This document shows, one piece after another, positions 55,685-64,000 of a stretch of 64,000 nucleotides of DNA. A program made the translations under genes and the position numbers. Below the pieces are notes generated by a model. That model was not told where the DNA came from and did not search any database. It worked only from the letters and a program-made list of their open reading frames with translations. Positions within the stretch are counted from its first letter, which is position 1, and each line of letters opens with the position of its first letter. The stretch is taken from NCBI GenBank assembly GCA_030068075.1, contig CM057830.1, forward strand, positions 28,428,247 to 28,492,246, read 5' to 3'. The stretch comes from Paguma larvata (lineage: Eukaryota; Chordata; Mammalia; Carnivora; Viverridae).

Positions 55685-57602
55685 AATGCCTAGGATAAGT
55701 ACTCCCTACTCCAAACCACACAGATTTTATTCATTAATCCAAGCAACTAAATCCACTTGTTTCTCGTTTTTAGGAAGATGCTAACGGCGGACAAGAGCCT
55801 CCATATGAATCCACAGAGCAACTTGCCTGTTGGAGAAATACGTCCCAAAGTGCAATTGAATTATTTTCCAAAACACTTCCTTCTCAGTCTTCCAATTACT
55901 ACTGGAAGATACCCAAATATCCCCTGGGAAATATTTATATCGTTTGGGCTGTTCCATATCACTAATAACCACTGACGTTGATAAGCGTCATTCTTTCTCA
56001 ACTGTATGGCCTCGATACTGTTAAATGTGGGCTTTAGTCTTCTTAAAATTAATCCTTATTAAATTACATATTTAAGTGCAATGGAAGGGAAGGACTGCAA
56101 ACAAATTGACCAAAAAAAAAAAAAAATCCAAAGAAGAAAACCAACAACAAAAAACAGAAGGCCTCTGTTTAATGCCAGTAGCAGCTTTTGTGTATTTTCC
56201 TCTCAGAATAACTCCTGCATTAACCATATCCAAGATTTTTCACTTCTTGGCTGTATGCCTGTTCAGCTGCCCTACAAGCGCAAGATTCATTAGTGTCACC
56301 TGAAATTTCCCCCATGGTAGCCAGTGACAGATTGGGCAGGTAGCAAATGTTGCTGCTCTAATCATTGAGAGAAAAACATGAAATCAATCCTGTGCTAAAA
56401 TGGATCTTCAAAGAACCATTTTGGAAACTAGACAACCCTTTTGTTATAAAAGCTGTGGTTAATTTTAATAGGAATAAAAAGGAACATCCTGCACAAATAG
56501 ACATTACAGTATAATAAATCATGTATGTCACTTAACCCAGGATGGAGAGTGTCAGGAAATTAGACTCTTGAAGCAGTTTTATTTTACTGTTAATGGTCAG
56601 ATGTTTAAGACAAACTATCCTGCAATTCTCAAAAATCAGATATTAATGAACGGGTTATACACCTGCTGCAACATTACGAAGACATGATGCTTTGCGATGG
56701 AATGAGGTATACTCTCTCAAGCAAACTATTAGATTTTCCATCATATACACATACATAGTTACCATTAAAGGTCTCTGGGTGATATTTGCAGTTCTGATAA
56801 TTAAAGGAATAAATGAACCTTCAAATGCAAGGTGTAAGAAAAGCACCCGTCTGGGTTAAGCAAGGCAAGAGACAGTCCTGAGGAAGTATGCTATTAAATG
56901 TCTGGCTCTGTGTGATTTCAGTAGATACATGCAGTCATATTACCTGTTATCATTACAAAATGACAGCAGAGATTAGGAATTTGGGTTTATGGCAAAAAAA
57001 ATGCGCTTCTAAAAACTGCAAGTCTATTACGATGTCTTTCGGAATTTCTTAACTTTTATATAGCACAGAATATGAAATCATCTCTATTTTGCCCCTTTAA
57101 AAATCTTCAGAGCCTCATCACATTTCCATGAGCACCACACTTGTTCATAAGCTCTCCTGAATTTTTTTTTCAAGTTCCTTCCATGTTGTAGCAGCTGCCA
57201 AAAAGCAAAAAGTTTCATCTAAAATGAAGCAATGGTTCATGCCACTTCTTATTCACAATGAAATTCAGGTACTTGGAAATTCAGGTACATACTCCTAGAA
57301 GAGTATGTGTTGAACTTTGTCTCTTTCAATTAGCCTTTGAGATTTGAGGGTTTAAAATCAAATAAATACATTCTTCCAAGTATTTCTCTCCTCAAAGGAA
57401 ACATATAAAAAGAAATCAGACTTATCTTCCTTATCAAACACGCTTCTCCATATCTACTTCTATAAAGCAAAAGAGCTATGATTCTCTCAATTATACAACC
57501 TCAAAGGCTCAAAGTCATCTTTCATTTTTCAGATTGGTCATGCAATGGGCTAGGATATAGGGATATAAAGTAGAGGTTTCCTTCCCTCAAAGAAAACCAC
57601 AC
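55685..57602. other. Unclassified sequence with a possible acceptor-bounded frame
   Basis: No confident gene. At 55758-55773 a pyrimidine-rich tract ends in TAG, immediately followed by 63 open codons (55774-55962, then TAA) beginning EDANGGQEPPYESTEQLACW and including CpG-containing GCTAACGGCGG. Two other frames and the minus strand are also largely open across the same bases, so chance is the default explanation. The rest of the stretch contains a 13-base poly-A (about 56114-56126) and short frames only. Confidence 0.4.
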
Positions 57603-58118
57603 TTTGGTAGCCAGCCACCAAGATGTCCCCCAACGATTCTCTCCTCCTGGTATCCATACCCTTGTATACTCCTCTTCCACTTTGAATTAAGGCTGACCCA
57701 AGTGACCAGGAGGAGATTGTAAAAGTAACAGTGTGAGACTATTGAAGCTAGGTTATAAAAGACATTACAGCTTCTACCTTGAACTCTTCAATTACTCACT
57801 CTGGGGGAAGCCAACCACCAAGATGTGAAGATATACTAGCAGGCTTAGGGGAGAAACTTATGTGGAGAACAACTGAAGCCTCCTGCCAGCACTACCTTGC
57901 CAGCCATGTGAGTGAGTCACCTCTGAGGAGGATAATCCAACCTTGCATAAGCCTTCATATAGGTGGAGCCTTGGCTGACGTCGGCCTATAACCTCATGAG
58001 AAACACCAAGCCAGACCTTCCACCCCCGCCCTGCCAAACCACTCTTGGGGACTGTACGAGATAATAAATATTTATTACTGTTTTATGCCAGTAAGTTTTG
58101 GGAACAATTTGTTACATA
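57603..58118 (+). mobile_element. MLT1-like LTR (ERVL-MaLR), solo
   Basis: It begins TTTGGTAGCCAGCCACCAAG and carries CCCAAGTGACCAGGAGGAGA, GAAGCTAGGTTATAAAAGAC, then a Cys/Pro-coding GCCTCCTGCCAGCAC region, GAGATAATAAATATTTATTA, and an end CAGTAAGTTTTGGGAACAAT followed by ttgttacata. Promoter-like ATAAAAG, an AATAAA signal and the taagttttgggg..gtttgttac end are the hallmark order of MLT1-type LTRs. No internal sequence is attached. Confidence 0.72.
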
Positions 58119-58539
58119 CACCCCTTACCACCACTTAATCAGCTGCTAAATACTAAAAATTCTACTTCCATGTATCACATGATCCTTCTTTTTCATTCTC
58201 TTCATGAGAGTCCTGGTTCAGAAGTTGCTTTCTCTCCCTTTTACTATCACACTTACTCCCCAAGTAGTAATGATGAGCCTAGCCTTTCATTTCATCATCA
58301 AACTGTTGAATTAACGTGCCGAAATGGTAGATTGAAAGCTCTAAATAGTTGTCCATTTCCAAAATTGATTCCCAGTGCTTTATTCTTATAACTGATAGGC
58401 CTGATATTGTATACAATCTTTTTTGCCACTTACCTTCCATATTACCAAGAATTTGCCCAATGCAAGGGCCAAACTGACTAGAAGTTCTATCTGTGTCTCT
58501 CTTCTTAGGTTCTTCCCTCCACAAGCAGGCCCTCATTAT
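58119..58539. other. Unclassified non-coding sequence
   Basis: A plus frame (58098-58391, 97 codons) and a minus frame (58279-58536, 85 codons) overlap without recognisable domains. No gene supported. Confidence 0.5.
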
Positions 58540-58790
58540 CCATTATGAGCTATCAAAGCATGGATCAAATGCTGCTTCTTTCATGGAGCCATCCACGTAT
58601 CCCTAATATCTTCCAGGGTTGCCTCAATTGGGATGGTGTGGGGGAAAGCTGAAATGTCCTTCATATATTTTGTACCTTTTTCTTGTTTCTGTGCATTTTC
58701 AATGCTTTTTCTGACAGCTATGGTCTATTTGCCCTATTGTATCCCATGTTGGACCTTGTTGGTTCTCCTTCATTCCCCCCAGAATATATA
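58540..58790 (+). mobile_element. Probable L2 LINE 3' region
   Basis: GGATCAAATGCTGCTTCTTT, CATGGAGCCATCCACGTATC, then TGTACCTTTTTCTTGTTTCT and TTGGACCTTGTTGGTTCTCC parallels the L2 3' region (ctcaaatgccacctcctccatgaagccttccctga..). It is diverged and has no defined ends. Confidence 0.5.
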
Positions 58791-58980
58791 ACTTAAAAAC
58801 TGCTCCCTGTAGCAGACTTATACTGAAAGTTTGAGGTAATGGAGGATGATTACACAACAGTAGGAATCACAGTTACTACTGGATAGTGCTTTTCTAACAT
58901 CATTATAAAAACTCTAAGAAACATTTCTATTTTCCATTCCATGAACATAAATTCATGTTTTCTTGTTAAGACTTAGTTTG

Positions 58981-59226
58981 GGGCAGCGCCTGGGTGGCTC
59001 AATCAGTTAAGCATCCAACTCTTTTTCGGCTCAGGTCCTGATCTCACGGTTGGTGAGTTTGAGCCCCGGATCAGGCTCTGTGATAATGCAGAGCCTGCTG
59101 GGGATTCTCTTTCTCCCTGCTCCTCCTCTCCGTGCGCACGCGCGGGCGCGCACACACGCACACACACGCACACGCGCGCGCGCGTGCGCGTGCACATGCT
59201 CTCTCTCTAAATAAACCTTAAAAAAT
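58981..59226 (+). mobile_element. CAN-SINE with a CG/CA microsatellite in its tail region
   Basis: Head GGGCAGCGCCTGGGTGGCTC, TTTTTCGGCTCAGGTCCTGA, GTTTGAGCCCCGGATCAGGC, GCAGAGCCTGCTGGGGATTC, then the usual CT-rich segment is partly replaced by alternating GC/CA DNA before TGCTCTCTCTCTAAATAAAC. The copy has a small deletion between the B-box part and the GAGCCTGCT word. Confidence 0.95.
59131..59199. repeat. Alternating CG/CA microsatellite inside a SINE
   Basis: GTGCGCACGCGCGGGCGCGC, CA repeats with CGCA interruptions, then CGCGCGCGCGCGTGCGCGTG. About 69 bases of almost strictly alternating purine-pyrimidine DNA with a GC core, unusually CpG-rich for this AT-rich window. Overlapping ARVRVCACVRARA-type peptides are artefacts. 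Confidence 0.97.
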
Positions 59227-60984
59227 ACCTGGTTTAACACCTTCTTTACCCTCTCAGATCCCACTATATTCCCTCCATATCCCAAATCCTCTCTCCTTGT
59301 AACTGAGAGTAATAATAATACAAATTTCTCTTGGCTTACCATCTATTTCCTAAGAAATCTTACTTCTCACAACCAGGTCAAATCTGTCTAATCAGGATGA
59401 TTTCAGAATAAAAGAATAATTTGTTTGAAATACTTGTCGCTACTCTTTGAAAATAATTAAGCATAACAGCTATTATTCCCGGGTAAAAACTTCTTTCTTT
59501 ATACCATATGAAATTTTGCTACTTTTAAAAATTTTCTCCTTTTACCGTGAACTTTGGCACCCTTAAAAATAGAATTTTTCCAATTCTTATTTAGTCTTTC
59601 TTATCACAAACACTTATTGGCTGCCCTCTGTTTACGAGGCGCTAACCTGAGCCATAGTATCCAATGAGGTAGGACTTTGAACACGGATACCTGAGACTAG
59701 GTTAACTTAGCCCTTTCTCTTTACTCCAAAGCTTCAGGTACTCCATGGTCTCCATGACACTCTAGTTCTTGAGTATCTTCCACTGATCACCTGCCTAGTG
59801 AAGCTCCCTCCCACAGGTGGAAGCTAAGACCTATGGCAATCACTGCCCACTCCATCTTGAAGACATTCTCTGGATCCTGACCACATATGAATCCTTGGCT
59901 CATTAACTCTGGTGAGAACTTCCAACTTTTCCTTTTTGCCTCTAGTGAACCCTCCATCAAACAGCACTTTAACAATCATTTTATGAGTGTTAACTCAAAG
60001 CGTAGCCTTTCTCTTCTCACAAAGATTTCTGTTCTTCCACCACTAACGAATCCCAATTCATTTAGGAGTTCACTTAAGGTCTTCTGGTAGATTTTCAGCT
60101 TTGACCACTAGGAATCTCTTTCCAGTCCCTCATTCCTCAGCCTTCTTTCTTCGCCAGCATAGCTTTCAGCTAGTATATCTTTAAGATTCTGCTGAGCCTC
60201 TGATGAATGTTTCCATTCCTGTATTTCCGGGATCCCACCACTGCCTTATTAGTACACTAGAGAGACTTCACATCCTTTAAGAATAGAATTAGCATTTGAG
60301 TTGAAATCACCAGTCTCATAAAATAGGATTTCACCAAAAGTAGACAGATGTGCACAAGATGTTTCTGTTGTATTAGCCAGTTAAATATGGCTACAGATGG
60401 GTGTTTAATAAAATGCATGTGAAAGTTGCTAATTATGATAAAATGGAGAGCTGAATAACAAATTATAAAGTCAATAACAGGACCTATGCTCATCAATAAA
60501 TAAAAATTTTACCAATGGGGTTTAACATTTATTATAACAATTGTTCCAAGCTGTGAGCCACAATACAGAAATCATTACTTCACTTCTGTGGGATTGGTAA
60601 AATGGGAAAGAACTTTCATATCTGTGCTCCCTGGAAATATCCAGGAGGCCTTTGAGTCAAGGCAAGAATACTGGGAAAAGCTTTAGGGGAAAGGTAATTC
60701 AGTTTTGTAGAACATAGTATGTTAAAAGACAGATTTAACCCATAGCAACCCCCTATCCCAGCAGTGCCCCAATACAAAGGTCACTCTGAAAGGGAGTAAT
60801 CACCCAAATGGGGCTTTTCTGCCTTAGCACACCAATTTTATAACTTAGAGTTTCCTAGTATCTGAAACTGAGAAATTAACATAAGACTACAATTTTGGCT
60901 CGACATACCCATTTCACGTATTTGTCCCTAAAAAACCCCAACAGTGTAATTTATTAGGATTTTATAAAGATAACAAAGAGGAAT
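59227..60984. other. Unclassified non-coding sequence
   Basis: No gene recognised. Minus frame 60257-60496 (79 codons), plus frame 59887-60090 (67 codons) and minus frame 59787-59975 (62 codons) have no motif. AAACACTTATTGGCTGCCCT near 59609 faintly resembles a MIR end. Confidence 0.5.
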
Positions 60985-61305
60985 GTAAAAACACAATTCA
61001 ATACACTGAAAACTATAAAAACACTGCTAGAAGAAATTAGGGAGTAACTAAATAAATGGAAAAACATTCCATGTTCATGGATTAGAAGACATAATGATGT
61101 AACGGCAACACTCAGCAAGTGATATACAGATTCAATGCGATCTCTATCAAAATACCAAATGCCTTTTTTTGAAAACTGGAAAACTGATCCTAAAATTCAA
61201 TTTTCCAGACCACACAAGAAAAAAAAAATTTTAAACAAAAAACAAAGACAACAAAGACTTCCCAACTTCCCATCTTCAAAACTTACTATAAAGCTACAAT
61301 AATCA

Positions 61306-61573
61306 GGGCACCCGAGTGGCTCAGTCGGTTAAATGTCTGATTCTTGGTTTCAGTTCAGGTCATGATCTCATGGGTTTCTGAGTTCAGGCCCTGTGATGGG
61401 CTCCGTGTTGAGTGTGGAGCCTGCTTGGGATTCTCTCTTTGCCTCTCTCCCCCACTTGCATACTCGCTCTCTCTCTCAAAATAAATAAATTTTAAAAAAA
61501 TAAATTTTTAAAAAACTATAATCATTTAAGAAATATCAAAATAAAGAAAAACAAATAAAATACAATATTAAAA
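61306..61573 (+). mobile_element. CAN-SINE nested in L1 with an unusually long AT-rich tail
   Basis: Head GGGCACCCGAGTGGCTCAGT, GTTCAGGTCATGATCTCATG, GGAGCCTGCTTGGGATTCTC and a first tail AAAATAAATAAATTTT. The text then continues through about 70 further AT-rich bases until AAGCTACAATAATCA (61574-61588), an exact copy of the bases just before the SINE (61291-61305). That 15-base exact target-site duplication sets the insert at 268 bases. Confidence 0.95.
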
Positions 61574-62365
61574 AAGCTACAATAATCAAAGGAGTACAGT
61601 ACTGACATAAGGACAGACATAAAGATCAATAGAATAAAATTCAGAGTCAACAAGAGTGCCAAGACCACTCAGTGCAGAAAGAATGGTCTCTTCAACAAAT
61701 GGTGCTGGGGTGAATGGATATCCACATGCAAAATAATCAAGTTGGACCCTTACATCACACTTTATAAAAACTAGCTCAAAATGGATCAAATACCTAAAAT
61801 AAAAGAGCTAACCACAGAAGAAAACTCAAGGGTAAATCTTTATGACCTTTGATTTGGTAATTTTTTAATACATGACATCAAAATAAACAATAAAAAATAA
61901 TTGGACTACACCAAAAATTTTTTAAATTATGCATTAAAGAACATTAACAATAAAGTTAAAAGATAATCTATAAAATGGAAGAAAATATTTGCAAATCATA
62001 TATCTGATAAGGATCTAGCAAAAAACACATAAAGAACTTCTACAACTAAATAATGAAAAGACAACCCAATTATAAAATGGACAAAAGATTGAAAAATATT
62101 TCTCCAAAGAATATATACAAATGACCAACAAGCACACAAGAAGATGTTCAACATCATTCATTAGTCATTAGAGAAATATAAATCATATCCATTATGAGAT
62201 ACTATTTCACACCCATTAGGATGGCTATAATTTTTCAAAATGAAAGCAACAAGTGTTGATAAGGATGTGGAGAAATTCAAATCCTCATACATTGCTTATG
62301 AGGATATAAAATGGTTTAGCCTTTGAATAAAACAGTTTGGAGTTCTTTAATAAACTAAACACAAA

Positions 62366-62597
62366 GGGGCATGTGTGTGGCTCAGGCAGTTAAGCACCCG
62401 ACTTCAGCTCAGGTCATGATCTAATGGTTCATGAGTTTGAGCCCCACGCCTGGCTGTGTGCTGACAGCTCAGAGCTTGGAGCCTGCTTCAATTCTTCAGA
62501 TTGTGTGTGTGTCTCTCTCTCTGCACTTCTCTGCTCATGTTCTGTCTCCGTCTCTCTCTCAAAAATAAGTTTAAAAATAGTTTTAAAAATTAAAAAA
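62366..62597 (+). mobile_element. Felid CAN-SINE nested in L1
   Basis: Head GGGGCATGTGTGTGGCTCAG, CTTCAGCTCAGGTCATGATC, GTTTGAGCCCCACGCCTGGC, TTGGAGCCTGCTTCAATTCT and tail AAAAATAAGTTTAAAAATAG. Flanks AATAAACTAAACAC (62350) and AATAACTTAAACCC (about 62597) are compatible with a diverged target-site duplication in the L1 3' part. Confidence 0.94.
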
Positions 62598-63165
62598 ATA
62601 ACTTAAACCCAGCATTATCATATGACTCATCATTCCTAGGTATATACCCCCAAACTGAAAGCAAGTCTTCCCCCCCAAAAAAACTTGTACATGAATGTTA
62701 AGAGCAGCACTATTTATAATAGCCATAAGGTGTATCCGGCCCAAATGCCCATCAGTGGATGAATGGATAAACCAATTGTGGCATATCCTTACACAGGAGT
62801 ATTATTCAGCTATAAAAGGGAATTGAGTACTGATACATGCTGTATCATGGATGGACCTTGAAAATATTTTAAGTGCTTTCACAAGACACAAAAGGCCACA
62901 TATTTTATGACTGCATCTATATCAAATATCCATAATAAGAAAATTGACAGAGAGCAAATTGGTGCTTGTTAGTGCTGAGGAGAGGAGATAATGGGGAATA
63001 GCTGTTTTATGAATACGAAGTATTGCCTCTTGGAGAGAGAAATCTTTTCTGGAACAAGATAGTGGTGATGGTTGCATACACTGTGAAGGTACCAAATGTT
63101 ACTGGATTTTACACTTTCAAATGGTTAAAATGGTAAATGCATACATTTTACTACATTAAAAAAGA

Positions 63166-63821
63166 GACAGATGCTTATGTAACTATCTGGAAAATGGCTT
63201 ATGTTATATGGTCTTTAAAAAGCAAGTTGCAGAAACATGTACAAAGCATGATGGGGTACAGACACATGCACGTGTGCCAACTTAGAATACTTCTAAAGTT
63301 TAAGTTAAGAGATCATGCTAGCTGTGTTAACAGCCAAGTCCCCATATCTCATTGGTTTAAGCCAAATGAAGTAAATCTGCTACTCATGTAAAATTCAAAA
63401 TGTGCTATTCTGTTGTGAGCGAAAGTCAACCTCTCAACAGTGATTCAGGCCTTTAAGATGTGACTCTGCCACCTTCAATATGGCTAGTTTTATCAACCTG
63501 TAGGGGAAGAACATGAAGGTGCACACGTGGGAGTTTTTGTGAGTCTGGCTTAAAACTGTCACACACCGCTCAGGACCACATTTCATTGGTCACAATGCAG
63601 TGACAAGGTCAACATTTAACTATAAGGGAGACTGGTAAATAGAGTCTAGCATTTTACCTAGGAAGGAAAAAGAACAGATTTACTGAACAGCGAATTAATC
63701 TTTTACATGAAAATGTAAGAATAAACAGACTCCTCTGGAGACTGAGTCAAAAAAGAGTAGAGGGAGATTCTTACTTTTTATCCTATTACTTTCTGCTTAT
63801 TTTGAATCATTTTTACTAAAT
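63166..63821. other. Unclassified non-coding sequence
   Basis: An 84-codon plus frame (63137-63391) begins in the L1 tail and has no recognised motif. No gene supported. Confidence 0.5.
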
Positions 63822-64000
63822 TATTTTTTAATGTTTATTTTTGAGAGAGAGAGAGAGAGAGAGACAGAAAGAAAATGGGAGTGAATGAGCCAAGTGGGGG
63901 AGGGGCAGAGAGAAAGAGAGACAGAATCTGAAGCAGGGTCCAGGGTCTGAGCTGTCAGCACAGAGCTTGACATGGGGCTCTAACTCACCAACCTTGGGAT
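63822..64000 (-). mobile_element. Felid CAN-SINE, antisense, cut by the window edge
   Basis: From TTTTTTAATGTTTATTTTTG and a GA run (63843-63862) through GAATCTGAAGCAGGGTCCAG and GAGCTTGACATGGGGCTCTA. The tRNA-like head lies beyond the right edge. Confidence 0.95.

Larger units (their letters stand above)
60985..63165 (+). mobile_element. LINE-1, 5'-truncated, carrying two nested SINEs
   Basis: Sense L1 order is intact around the SINEs: ACACTGAAAACTATAAAAAC, AAAACTTACTATAAAGCTAC, then TCTTCAACAAATGGTGCTGG, TGGAAGAAAATATTTGCAAA, AACATCATTCATTAGTCATT, AGTGTTGATAAGGATGTGGA, TTTATAATAGCCATAAGGTG, AGTATTATTCAGCTATAAAA, AGTGGTGATGGTTGCATACA and TTTTACACTTTCAAATGGTT. The 3' end agrees with L1MA/L1MB-type UTRs. 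About 1.7 kb is L1. Stops are frequent, so it is an old dead copy. Confidence 0.93.

Overview
The window is nuclear DNA from a placental mammal of the order Carnivora, and most likely a felid. The main evidence is 22 copies of a tRNA-Lys-derived CAN-SINE. Most carry the feliform body: a head like GGGCGCCTGGGTGGCTCAG, then a B-box-like GGTTCGAGCCC, then GGAGCCTGCTTCGGATTC, a CT-rich run and an A-rich AATAAATAAAC tail. The rest is AT-rich sequence with LINE-1 fragments, older mammalian repeats (MIR, L2, MER5-like, MLT1-like LTRs) and microsatellites. No bacterial, phage or plasmid features are present.

I find no intact protein-coding gene, rRNA, functional tRNA or CRISPR array. The open reading frames are short. 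They fall into decayed L1 ORF2 pieces, translations of SINEs, low-complexity purine or CT tracts, and chance openings in AT-rich DNA. The window therefore looks like intergenic or deep intronic sequence.

Layout: 0-2.1 kb holds two antisense L1 fragments. 2.1-16 kb is mostly unclassified sequence with an MLT1 LTR split by a SINE (6.9-7.4 kb), a large purine tract (9 kb), a GT/GC tract (9.9 kb), a MER5-like element (10.6 kb), a CT tract (12.8 kb) and an L2 3' end (15.2 kb). 16-23 kb has SINEs, two LTR-like segments and an antisense MIR. 23.3-26.7 kb is sense-strand L1 with an older repeat between its pieces. 29.0-29.3 kb is a second purine array. 29.7-33.3 kb is a long repeat-poor stretch. 36.0-37.9 kb and 46.3-47.1 kb are two L1 copies with the inversion structure expected of twin priming. 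41-50 kb holds older L1 pieces, and 50.9-52.6 kb a fairly well preserved L1 3' end with a nested SINE. 52.6-57.6 kb is mainly unclassified, with two head-to-tail SINEs. 57.6-58.1 kb is an MLT1-like LTR. 61.0-63.2 kb is an L1 carrying two nested SINEs, and a SINE runs off the right edge.

The most informative content is insertion history: SINEs with recognisable target-site duplications sit inside L1s and LTRs and give relative ages. I see no sign of a new gene system. Repeat family names come from recalled consensus patterns, not from a database search, and boundaries are usually good to about 5-30 bases.
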